Assembly (NCBI RefSeq): GCF_001442755.1
Contig: NZ_CP006370.1
Coordinates: forward strand, 247,484 to 311,483
Direction: 5' to 3'
DNA: 64,000 bases
DNA from: Aureimonas sp. AU20
GTDB lineage: Bacteria > Pseudomonadota > Alphaproteobacteria > Rhizobiales > Rhizobiaceae
Numbering within the stretch: the first letter of the stretch is position 1; every line of letters starts with the position of its first letter. Shown piece by piece: positions 17,747 to 25,861 of this stretch. A model generated the notes under the pieces. The model ran no database searches, had not been told where the DNA came from, and saw only the letters and a list, made by a program, of their open reading frames with translations. The position numbers and the translations under genes were made by a program.

Positions 17747-19708
17747 ATGGCCAGCGAACAGACGCTCGACCCCGTGACCTTCGAGGTCCTCAAGAATTCC
17801 TTCATCACCAGCGTCGACCAGATGGGCGAGCAGGTGCTGCGGACCTGCTATTCCTTCGTGATCTACAACCACGACTTCTCCTCCGCGCTGCACGACGCCG
17901 ACGGCGAGTGCGCCGCCCAGGGCAACCAGGACATCGCCGTCCACGTCGGCACCCTGCATTTCACATGCAAGGACGTGATGCGCGCCTTCGAGGGTGACAT
18001 GCATGACGGCGACGTCTTCGCCATCAACGATCCCTATGCCGGCGGCACGCACTTTTCCGACGTGCGCCTGATCCGGCCGATCTTCTCGAACGGCGAGATC
18101 ATCGCCTTCGCGCAGTCCAACGGCCACTGGTCGGACATGGGCGGCTCGGTGCCCGGCTCCTTCGACGTGACGGCGCGCGACATGTTCCGCGAGGGCCTGC
18201 GCATCACGCCGGTGCGGCTCTACGACAAGGGCGTGTTCCGGCGCGATGTGGCCAACATGATCGCCTCCAACACGCGCGATCCCGCCTCGATCCTCGGCGA
18301 CATCCAGGCGCAGGCCGAGGGGACGGCCGTCTGCGCCCGCGAGATTTTGCGCCTCGTCGAGAAATACGGCCGCGACACGGTGAAGACGGGTCTTGCCGAA
18401 GTGCAGGACTATGTCGAGCGTGCCGTGCGCCAGCGCATCGCGGCGCTGCCCGACGGCACCTGGGAAACGGTGGACTATATCGACCGCGACCCGGCGGGGG
18501 GCGAGGGCATGATCCCGATCCGCATCAAGATGACGATCCGGGGCGACAAGGCCTATTACGACTTCACCGGCAGCCACCCCACCATCGCCTCGATCTACAA
18601 CTCGGCCTTCGGCGCGACCTTCTCGGCGGTCGCGGCGGGCATGAAGACCTTCTTCCCCGACCTGCCGCTGAATTCCGGCTTCTACCGCGCCTTCGAACTG
18701 ACGGTGCCGGAAGGCTCGATCGTGGACGCCAAGTGGCCCGTCGCGGTGACGGGCTTCCTGATGCCCTTCGAGAAGATCATGAACTCGATCTACGAGATGT
18801 GGTCGGAGCTGATGCCCGAGCGCGCGCTCGCCTGCACCTTCAACCTCGAATATCTCCTCACCGGCGGGCGCGACGCGCGGTCCTCCGACAAGCCGATCTT
18901 CATGTTCTACGACTGGCTGCCCGGCGGCTGGGGCGGGCGCAACGGCAAGGACGGCGCCAATGCCACGACCTCGTGCTTCGGCACCGGCATGATGGCCCAG
19001 CCCATCGAGGGGCAGGAGCGCACGACGCCGATCCTGATGACCGAGTGCGAGATGCAGCGCGATTCCGGCGGCCCCGGCGAGTGGCGCGGGGGCGTCGGCG
19101 TCCTCAAGGGTTCGCGCATGCTCCAGTCGGAGGAGACCGTGATCTCCTATATCTGCGACCGCGAGCGGGCGATCGTCTGGGGCATCGAAGGGGGCCTGCC
19201 CTCGAGCCCGCACGGGCTGACGCTGAAGCGCGTCGGCACGGACGAGACGGTGCGCCTCGGCACGATCTTCTCCGACGTCTCGCTGAAGGAAGGCGACCAT
19301 TTCTGGCGGCCGACGGGCGGGGGCGGCGGCTTCGGCGATCCGTTGAAGCGCGGCCCGGCCCATGTCCTCGAGGATGTCGCCGACGACTACGTCTCGGTGG
19401 AGCGCGCCGCCAAGGACTATGGCGTCGTGATCAGGACGATCGACGCCGAGCTCTGCGAGTACGAGGTCGACGAGGCGGCGACGCGGGCGCTGCGCGCCGA
19501 GATCGCGAGCGAGCGCACCGGCTGGGCCCGCACCGATCCCGAAACGGTGGCCGAGCGGTTCCGGGCCGGCGAGATCGACATGCTCGACGTGATCCGCCGC
19601 CATGCCGTGATCCTCCATTGGGGCACGGGCGAGCTTCTGCCCGAATCCACCCGCCAGTTCCGCGAGAGCTTCGAGCGCCGCTCGGTCGCCAAATGGGCGG
19701 CCGCCTGA
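17747..19708 (+). CDS. hyuB: hydantoinase B/oxoprolinase family protein
   Basis: The hydrolytic subunit (653 residues) of the HyuAB pair. It begins with LDPVTFEVLKNSFITSVDQMGEQV, the family start, and has DPYAGGTHFSDVRLIRPIF near residue 95 and SNGHWSDMGGSVPG near 125, which hold the conserved metal-type Asp/His residues. A C-terminal extension after GGGGGFGDPLKR (near residue 525) carries about 120 further residues, typical of many HyuB proteins. The ATG is 5 bp after the hyuA stop. With HyuA it would use ATP to open a cyclic amide. Confidence 0.92.
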   Translation: MASEQTLDPVTFEVLKNSFITSVDQMGEQVLRTCYSFVIYNHDFSSALHDADGECAAQGNQDIAVHVGTLHFTCKDVMRAFEGDMHDGDVFAINDPYAGGTHFSDVRLIRPIFSNGEIIAFAQSNGHWSDMGGSVPGSFDVTARDMFREGLRITPVRLYDKGVFRRDVANMIASNTRDPASILGDIQAQAEGTAVCAREILRLVEKYGRDTVKTGLAEVQDYVERAVRQRIAALPDGTWETVDYIDRDPAGGEGMIPIRIKMTIRGDKAYYDFTGSHPTIASIYNSAFGATFSAVAAGMKTFFPDLPLNSGFYRAFELTVPEGSIVDAKWPVAVTGFLMPFEKIMNSIYEMWSELMPERALACTFNLEYLLTGGRDARSSDKPIFMFYDWLPGGWGGRNGKDGANATTSCFGTGMMAQPIEGQERTTPILMTECEMQRDSGGPGEWRGGVGVLKGSRMLQSEETVISYICDRERAIVWGIEGGLPSSPHGLTLKRVGTDETVRLGTIFSDVSLKEGDHFWRPTGGGGGFGDPLKRGPAHVLEDVADDYVSVERAAKDYGVVIRTIDAELCEYEVDEAATRALRAEIASERTGWARTDPETVAERFRAGEIDMLDVIRRHAVILHWGTGELLPESTRQFRESFERRSVAKWAAA

Positions 19709-19780
19709 CGAGACCTGCCCAAACGGGCGGGGCCGGTACGCCCCGCTCCCCCTTCCCTCCCAAGCCCAAGGATCGATGCC

Positions 19781-20854
19781 ATGACGTCTTTCGAAGCAAT
19801 GACGCGCGCCCTCGGCTTCGCGACCTGCCTGTCCCTTGCAGCGGCTCTTCCCGCCTCGGCCGAGGAGAGCTGGTTCCCGATGAAGATCTTCGATTCCTCC
19901 TCCGGCACGCCGACCCCGGCCGAATACACGCCGGTCGGCAAGGCCGAGAAGCCCTACAATCTCTGTGTCCTGTTTCCGCACATGAAGGACAGTTTCTGGG
20001 TCGCGGTCGCCTACGGCGTCGTGAAACAGGCCGAAGCCGCCAACGTCAACATGACGCTCTACGAGGCCGGCGGCTACGAGAACCTGCCGCGCCAGCTTTC
20101 CCAGTTCGACGACTGTCTGGCGAGCGGGGCGGACGCCATCATCGTCGGCGCCATCTCGGGCGCCGGCCTCGCGCAGAAGTTCGACGAGGCCAAGGCCAAG
20201 GGCGTGCCGGTGGTCGGCGTCGTCAACCCGGTGCCGATCGAGAAGCTGCCGGCCGCCAACTTCGTCGACTTCGCGGCCATGGGGGGCGTGACCGCCAAGG
20301 GTCTCCTCGCCAGCCTCGGGTCCGGCGAGACCGCCAACGTCGTCACCTTTCCCGGCCCCGCCGGCTCGGGCTGGGCGGAAAGCTTCAACGAGGGTTTCAA
20401 GAAGGAGGTCGCCGGCAACGCGAACGTCAAGATCCTCGACGAGAAGTTCGGCGATAGCGGCGTCGCGGTCCAGCTCCAGCTGATCCAGGACGCGCTCCAG
20501 ACCTATCCCGACATGAACGTCATCTGGGGCACGGCACCGACGGCCGAGGCGGCGGTCGGCGCGGTGGCCGAAGCCGGCCGCACCGACATGAAGATCATCT
20601 CCTCCTACGAGAACCAGGCGATGCTCGACGCGCTCAACCGCGGCGACATCCTCGCCTTCGCCACCCAGTATCCTGTGGGCGAAGGGGCGATCGGCATCGA
20701 CCAGGCGATCCGCCTCATCGAGAAGAAGCCGGTGGTCAAGCTCGTTCAGCCCGAAGCGGCCGTGATCGACAAGACGACAGTGCCGAACGTCAAGATGGAT
20801 CTCGTCCTGGCGCCCGCCGACTGGACCCCGGTCTACTCGGTCAAGGCCAAGTAG
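19781..20854 (+). CDS. TorT-like periplasmic binding protein of ABC importer
   Basis: A 357-residue exported protein of the type I periplasmic-binding (Peripla_BP_4) fold. After a signal peptide ending near ASAEES, the sequence LCVLFPHMKDSFWVAVAYGVV, YEAGGYENLPRQLSQFDDC and GADAIIVGAISGAGL follow the pattern of TorT, the periplasmic TMAO sensor partner of TorS (342 residues in E. coli). Here there is no sensor kinase; instead the gene is followed directly by a sugar-type ATPase and two RbsC-like permeases. It most likely serves as the solute-binding subunit of that importer. The ligand is probably small and polar, but is not known. Confidence 0.88.
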   Translation: MTSFEAMTRALGFATCLSLAAALPASAEESWFPMKIFDSSSGTPTPAEYTPVGKAEKPYNLCVLFPHMKDSFWVAVAYGVVKQAEAANVNMTLYEAGGYENLPRQLSQFDDCLASGADAIIVGAISGAGLAQKFDEAKAKGVPVVGVVNPVPIEKLPAANFVDFAAMGGVTAKGLLASLGSGETANVVTFPGPAGSGWAESFNEGFKKEVAGNANVKILDEKFGDSGVAVQLQLIQDALQTYPDMNVIWGTAPTAEAAVGAVAEAGRTDMKIISSYENQAMLDALNRGDILAFATQYPVGEGAIGIDQAIRLIEKKPVVKLVQPEAAVIDKTTVPNVKMDLVLAPADWTPVYSVKAK

Positions 20855-20879
20855 TCGTCTGCGCGGCATGGAGATCGGC

Positions 20880-22421
20880 ATGGAGCATCCCCACGGGCAG
20901 GCCGGAGAAACGGAGCCGCTGCTCCGCCTCGCCGGCATCACCAAGCGCTTCACGGGCGTCCTCGCCCTCGACGGCGTCGATCTCGACGTGCGCGCGGGCG
21001 AACTCCATGTCCTTTTCGGCGAGAACGGGGCCGGCAAGTCGACGCTGATCAACGTCATCTCCGGCACCTTTGCGCCCGACGCCGGCTCCTTCCGCTTCGG
21101 GGCCGAGGAGATCGGCCGCCTGTCGCCGCACCGGGCGCGCCAGATCGGCATCAGCCCGGTGTTTCAGGAATTCTCGCTGGTGCCGAGCCTGACGGTCGAG
21201 GAGAACCTCTTTCTCGGCCGCGAGGCCTCGGTCGGCGGCGTCCTCCGGGCGGGCGCCATGCGCCGGCGCGCGCGCGAACTGATCGCCGAGCTCGGCTTCG
21301 ACCTCGATCCGGTCGCCCGGGTGGACGATCTGTCGCGCGCCCACCAGCAGATGACCGAGATCGCGAAAGCCCTCCTCGGCAAGGTCCGCCTCCTGATCCT
21401 CGACGAGCCCACCGCCTCGCTCACCGAGCGCGAGACGGGGCGTCTCTTCGAGCTGATCGCGCGCCTGAAGCGCGAAGGCGTCGGCATCATCTACGTCTCG
21501 CACCGCATGCGCGAGATCCGCGCGCTCGCCGACCGCGTCACGGTGCTGCGCGACGGGCGCCACATCCGCACCCTCGACGCCGCCACGGCGACCGATGGCG
21601 AGCTGGTCGAGCTGATGACGGGCCGGCGCATCGACGTCCTGTTTCCGCAGATCACCCACACGCCCGGCCCCGTCGCGCTCGACGTCGAGAACCTGTCGAC
21701 CGCGGACGGGACGGTCGCGGGCGTGAACTTCCATGCCCGCGCCGGCGAGATCACCGGCATCGCCGGTCTCGTCGGCTGCGGCAAGTCCGAGCTGGTGCGC
21801 GCGGTCTACGGGCTGGAGCCGATCGCGGGCGGGCGCATCCGCCTCCACGGCACGCCCTACGAGGCCCCCTCGCCGCGCGAGACCCTGCGCCGGGGCGCCG
21901 CCTATTTTCCGGCCAATCGCGTCACGGAGGGCCTCGCCCTGTCTCGGCCGATCCGCGAGAACGCGTCCATGACGGCGCTCGACCTGCCCCGCTTCGCGCG
22001 CGCCGGCATCCTCAAGGCCAAGGCCGAGCGCGCGCTCGTCGCCCCGATCATGGAGCGGCTGAAGCTTCGCCCACCGAACATCGAGCGCGCGGTCGGCAAC
22101 CTGTCGGGCGGCAACCGGCAGAAGGTCATGCTCGGCCGCGCGCTGACGCGCGACCTCACGGTCTTTCTGTTCGACGAGCCGAGCGTCGGCATCGACGTCG
22201 GCGCCAAGCTCGAGGTCTACGACTTCATGAAGCGCCTGGTGGAAGGGGGCGCCGCCGTGGTCGTGGTCTCTTCCGAGCTGCCGGAGGTGCTGGCCCTGTC
22301 CAATCGCCTCTACGTCATGCACCACGGGCGGATCGCGGCCGAGCTGACGGGCACGGAGAAGACCGAGACCAACGTCCTCGCGAGCTTCTTCCGCGACGAG
22401 CGCGCGGGAGCGGCCGCATGA
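20880..22421 (+). CDS. sugar-type ABC transporter ATP-binding protein (double ATPase)
   Basis: A cytoplasmic ATPase of about 513 residues with two fused nucleotide-binding halves, as in RbsA/MglA. The first half has Walker A GENGAGKST and Walker B LLILDEPTASL; the second has the degenerate Walker A GLVGCGKSE, signature LSGGNRQKVMLGRAL and Walker B VFLFDEPSVGID. ATG 20880 is preferred because GGAG lies six bases upstream; ATG 20868 would add four residues. Its stop overlaps the first permease start by four bases. It energises import of the compound captured by the TorT-like protein. Confidence 0.93.
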   Translation: MEHPHGQAGETEPLLRLAGITKRFTGVLALDGVDLDVRAGELHVLFGENGAGKSTLINVISGTFAPDAGSFRFGAEEIGRLSPHRARQIGISPVFQEFSLVPSLTVEENLFLGREASVGGVLRAGAMRRRARELIAELGFDLDPVARVDDLSRAHQQMTEIAKALLGKVRLLILDEPTASLTERETGRLFELIARLKREGVGIIYVSHRMREIRALADRVTVLRDGRHIRTLDAATATDGELVELMTGRRIDVLFPQITHTPGPVALDVENLSTADGTVAGVNFHARAGEITGIAGLVGCGKSELVRAVYGLEPIAGGRIRLHGTPYEAPSPRETLRRGAAYFPANRVTEGLALSRPIRENASMTALDLPRFARAGILKAKAERALVAPIMERLKLRPPNIERAVGNLSGGNRQKVMLGRALTRDLTVFLFDEPSVGIDVGAKLEVYDFMKRLVEGGAAVVVVSSELPEVLALSNRLYVMHHGRIAAELTGTEKTETNVLASFFRDERAGAAA

Positions 22422-23413
22422 GCGTGCTCGCCGTCCGCCGCCCGCGCGGCCTGTCGCTGCGCGTCGGCATGCTGCCGATCGCGCTTCTCCTGCTCGTCGT
22501 CGTCATGTCGCTGGTCTCGCCGCAGTTCTATGGGCCGGCCAACGTCCTCAATATCCTGCGCAACGCGTCCTTCCTGACGATCGTGGCGCTCGGTCAGGCC
22601 ATCGTCATCATTGCCGGCGGCTTCGACCTGTCGGTCGGCGCCGTGGTGGCGCTGGCGAGCGTCGTCACCGCCAAGGTCATGGGCTGGGCGGGGGGCGTCT
22701 TTCCCGGCAACGACGCGCTGATCGTCGCGATCGGCCTGGCGGCGGGCCTCGGCTCAGGGCTAGCGGTCGGCCTCGTCAACGGGTTCTGCGTGTCGCGCCT
22801 CAAAGTGTCGGGCTTCGTTGTCACGCTCGGCACCATGTCGGCGGCCGCCGGCGTCGGATTGATGATCACCAGCGGCATCCCGGTCTATGGCATGCCCGAC
22901 GGCTTCGTGAAGGGTTTCGGCCGGGGCCAGGCCTTCGGCCTGCCCTACGCCGTCACCATCGCGCTCGCCCTGGTCCTCGTCATGGTCTTCGTGCAGAGGA
23001 GCACCCTCTTCGGGCGCTATGTCCATGCCATCGGCGGCAATGCCGATGCGGCCGTCGTGTCGGGCGTCTCGATCGGGCGCCATGTCGTCGGCACCTATGT
23101 CCTGTCGGGCGTCTTCGCGGCGGGTGCGGGCATCCTCTACACCGCCCTCGTCGGCTCCGGCCAGGCGAGCTTCGGCGGCGACCGGATGATGCTTCAGTCG
23201 ATCGCGGCGGCCGTGATCGGCGGCGTGTCCCTGCGGGGCGGCGTCGGCCGGGTCGAGATCGTCGCCCTGTCCGCCCTGTTCCTGACGACGCTCGGCAACG
23301 CGCTCAACCTCCTCCATGTCGACGCCCGCCTCCAGCCGGTGTTCCTGGGCGCCATCATGGTCGCGGCGGTGGCGATCGAGGAACTGGGAAGACGGAGAAA
23401 GCCGCGTGTCTGA
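22418..23413 (+). CDS. ABC transporter permease (RbsC-like), first
   Basis: A 331-residue inner-membrane permease of the BPD_transp_2 family with eight to ten hydrophobic segments. The motif LGQAIVIIAGGFDLSVGAVVAL and the loop GGNADAAVVSGV are typical of RbsC relatives. It overlaps the ATPase gene by four bases and the next permease gene by eight. The importer therefore has two distinct permeases that probably form a heterodimer. Confidence 0.93.
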   Translation: MSVLAVRRPRGLSLRVGMLPIALLLLVVVMSLVSPQFYGPANVLNILRNASFLTIVALGQAIVIIAGGFDLSVGAVVALASVVTAKVMGWAGGVFPGNDALIVAIGLAAGLGSGLAVGLVNGFCVSRLKVSGFVVTLGTMSAAAGVGLMITSGIPVYGMPDGFVKGFGRGQAFGLPYAVTIALALVLVMVFVQRSTLFGRYVHAIGGNADAAVVSGVSIGRHVVGTYVLSGVFAAGAGILYTALVGSGQASFGGDRMMLQSIAAAVIGGVSLRGGVGRVEIVALSALFLTTLGNALNLLHVDARLQPVFLGAIMVAAVAIEELGRRRKPRV

Positions 23414-24419
23414 CGCCACGAACTCGCCCGCCCTCGCCGCGCTTCCCGCATCGGACGCACCGACCGTCCGCCAGCGGCTCTGGCGATGGGCCCTGCCGAT
23501 CGCCCTCGTTCTCCTGCTCCTCGGCTTCTCGGCGGTGGACGCGCGGGTGCTCAGCCCCGCCAACCTCCTCAACGTCGCCCAGCAGACGAGCTATCTCGCG
23601 CTCTTCGCCATGGCGCAGACGGTGGTGATCCTGACGCGCGGCTTCGACCTGTCGCTGGGCCCCACGGTCTCGGTGGTCTCGGTCGCCTCCGCCATGGCGC
23701 TGGCGGCGGCCGGGGGTGCGGGCCTGTCGCCGGTCGCCGTTCTGTTCCTCGGCCTTCTCGCAGGGCTCGCGATCGGTCTGGCCGTCGGTGCCTTCAACGG
23801 CGTCGTCGTGGCGCTTCTGGGCGTCAGCCCCTTCGTCGCGACGCTGGGCTCCTACAACATCGCCATCGGTGTCGCGACCACGATCTCGGGCGGCCGGCCG
23901 GTCCAGGGCGTGCCGGACCTGTTCTCCGACCTCCTTTATCGCGGCAGCGTGTTCGGCGTGCCGGCCGCGATCGCGATCGCCGTCCTCGCCGCCGTCCTCC
24001 TGCATCTCGCCCTGACGCGCACCGTGTTCGGCCGCTCGCTCTATCTCGTGGGCACCAACCCGCGCGCGGCCGGCGTCGCCGGCCTGCCGGTCAAGCGCGT
24101 TCTCGCCCTCGCCTATCTCCTGTGCTCGGGGCTTGCCGCGCTGGGCGCCCTGATGATGACGGCGCGCACGGGCTCGGGCGAGCCCAATCTCGGCGGCTCG
24201 CTCTCGCTCCAGGCGATCGCCGCGGCCGTGGTCGGCGGCACCAGCCTTGCCGGCGGGCGCGGCGGCGTCGGCACGGCGGTGCTCGGCGCGCTCTTCGTCA
24301 CCATCCTGTCGAACGGCATGAACCTCGCGCGCATCGACGGCTACGTGCAGATGGTGGTGCTTGGGGCGATCGTGATCCTCGGCGTGGTGCTGGATCGGGC
24401 GCGCCTGTCGGGGCGCTGA
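23406..24419 (+). CDS. ABC transporter permease (RbsC-like), second, GTG start
   Basis: A 337-residue BPD_transp_2 permease, with AMAQTVVILTRGFDLSLGPTVSV and the loop GTNPRAAGVAGLPV as family marks. The GTG at 23406 overlaps the preceding stop and yields a normal cytoplasmic N terminus; the frame is open further upstream inside the previous gene but that part is not family sequence. Last gene of the import module, 123 bp before the molybdenum hydroxylase genes. Confidence 0.9.
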   Translation: MSDATNSPALAALPASDAPTVRQRLWRWALPIALVLLLLGFSAVDARVLSPANLLNVAQQTSYLALFAMAQTVVILTRGFDLSLGPTVSVVSVASAMALAAAGGAGLSPVAVLFLGLLAGLAIGLAVGAFNGVVVALLGVSPFVATLGSYNIAIGVATTISGGRPVQGVPDLFSDLLYRGSVFGVPAAIAIAVLAAVLLHLALTRTVFGRSLYLVGTNPRAAGVAGLPVKRVLALAYLLCSGLAALGALMMTARTGSGEPNLGGSLSLQAIAAAVVGGTSLAGGRGGVGTAVLGALFVTILSNGMNLARIDGYVQMVVLGAIVILGVVLDRARLSGR

Positions 24420-24542
24420 CCCGGGAAGGCGTTTTCGGTTTTTCCGATAAGCCATTCAAGGAAGTCGTATTTCACAAAGGCGGTGCGGCCGGGGCAAAGT
24501 CGGAACCGCATCGACATCGAAGCAGGCGGGAAGGGCTGAGCC

Positions 24543-25376
24543 ATGTTGGACACGCCGCAGCGGCATGTCGTCTTCGCCGAAAGTCTGGACGTCGCGATCG
24601 AGGCGCTGGCGGGAGGGGCGAGCGTCCTGGCCGGCGGAACCTGGATGATGCGGGCCGAGCGGCGCGGCGAACCCTTGCCCGCCTCGGTGGTGCTTCTCGA
24701 TCGGATTCCCGCTTTGTCCGAGGTGGTGGTGACCGACACGGCCGTCACCCTCGGCGCCGGCCTGACCCATGTCGCCGTGGCGAACGCCCTGAAGGGTCTC
24801 GCCGGCTTGCAGGGCATCGTGACGGCCGCCTCAAGCGCCGCCAACCCCGCCATCCGCCACGCCGCGACGCTGGGCGGCAATCTCGCGGCTTCCGATTTTG
24901 CGGCCGCCGACCTCGCGCCGGCGCTGCTGGTCCAGGGCGCCGAGGTGGAACTCGCTGCCCGAGGCGGCAGCGACCGCATGCCTCTCGACGCTTTTCTCGC
25001 GGAACGGCGGACGCGCCTTCGAAGCGCCATTCTCGTTCGCGTCCACCTGCCGCGCGAGGCGGTCGCCAGCGCCCATGCGCGCCTGCCGCTACGGAAGGCC
25101 GGCGACTATCCGGTGGCGATCGTCTCGCTGGCGCGTCTGCCGAGCGGCGCCCTTCGCGTCGCGGTCGGATCGGTGGAACCCGTCGCCCGCCGCTGGACGG
25201 CGCTGGAAGCGGCGATCGGCACGCGGCTGATATCGCCCGACGAGGCCGCCCGCCTGGCCTTGGCCCATATGGATTTCGAGGGGCGCGACGGGGTGGAGGC
25301 CGACGGCTGGTATCGCGTCACGGTCCTGCCCGCGCTGGTGAAGCGTGCGATGGAAGATCTGGAGGCGAGGGCATGA
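24543..25376 (+). CDS. FAD-binding subunit of molybdenum hydroxylase (CoxM/XdhB-like)
   Basis: A 277-residue FAD subunit of a xanthine dehydrogenase/CO dehydrogenase-type enzyme. The FAD motifs are SVLAGGTWMMRAERR (residues 24-37; usual form AGGTdL) and SAANPAIRHAATLGGNLAAS near residue 100, with the CO_deh_flav_C domain at the C terminus. It passes electrons from the Fe-S subunit to NAD+ or another acceptor. The stop overlaps the Fe-S subunit ATG by four bases. Order FAD, Fe-S, Mo is that of coxMSL. Confidence 0.93.
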   Translation: MLDTPQRHVVFAESLDVAIEALAGGASVLAGGTWMMRAERRGEPLPASVVLLDRIPALSEVVVTDTAVTLGAGLTHVAVANALKGLAGLQGIVTAASSAANPAIRHAATLGGNLAASDFAAADLAPALLVQGAEVELAARGGSDRMPLDAFLAERRTRLRSAILVRVHLPREAVASAHARLPLRKAGDYPVAIVSLARLPSGALRVAVGSVEPVARRWTALEAAIGTRLISPDEAARLALAHMDFEGRDGVEADGWYRVTVLPALVKRAMEDLEARA

Positions 25377-25861
25377 GCGTGCGTTTCGAGCTGAACGGCG
25401 AGCCTTGCGGCTTTGCCGGCGACCCCCTGACCCCGCTGGTCGATATCCTGCGCCGCGAGCGCTTCCTGACGGGCACCAAGGCCGTGTGCCGGGAGGGCTT
25501 CTGCGGCGCCTGCACCGTCCATGTGGACGGCGAAGCCCGCATGTCCTGCCTCCTGCCGATCGCCAGCGTGGCGGGGCGACGCGTCCTCACGATCGAAGGC
25601 CTCGCTCCGCCGGGGGCGCCCCATCCCCTCCAGGTCGCCTTCGAGGCCGCCGATGTCGTCCAGTGCGGCATGTGCTTTCCCGGCATGGTCATGAGCCTGT
25701 CGGCCGCTTTCCGCGACCGGGCGCCGGAGAGCCGCGCCGAGGTCAAGGCGGCGATGACCGGGAACATCTGCCGCTGCACCGGCTACGAGCGCATCGTCGA
25801 TGCGGTGCTCGCCGGCCTCGCGGCGGAGCGCGCCTCAGCCACGGAATCGGGCGATGTCTGA
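25373..25861 (+). CDS. (2Fe-2S)-binding subunit of molybdenum hydroxylase (CoxS-like)
   Basis: A 162-residue electron-transfer subunit with two [2Fe-2S] clusters. The plant-type N-terminal cluster uses CREGFCGAC (near residues 39-47) and the Cys of MSCLLP; the second uses QCGMC (near 97) and CRC in GNICRCTGYERIVDAV (near 133). All eight Cys ligands are present. Start ATG 25373 overlaps the FAD gene; the stop overlaps the Mo-subunit start by eight bases, so the three subunits are translationally coupled. Confidence 0.95.
   Translation: MSVRFELNGEPCGFAGDPLTPLVDILRRERFLTGTKAVCREGFCGACTVHVDGEARMSCLLPIASVAGRRVLTIEGLAPPGAPHPLQVAFEAADVVQCGMCFPGMVMSLSAAFRDRAPESRAEVKAAMTGNICRCTGYERIVDAVLAGLAAERASATESGDV

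Noticed and set aside
17597..21151. Open frame of 1184 codons on the minus strand
   Set aside because: It is antisense to hyuB, the TorT-like gene and the ATPase gene; its composition (Arg, Gly, His, Asp repeats) is the usual shadow of GC-rich codon bias and it crosses several real genes.
23486..24542. Upstream open frame continuous with the Fe-S subunit frame
   Set aside because: Overlaps the second permease in another frame and is Arg/Pro-rich noise; the real Fe-S gene starts at 25373.
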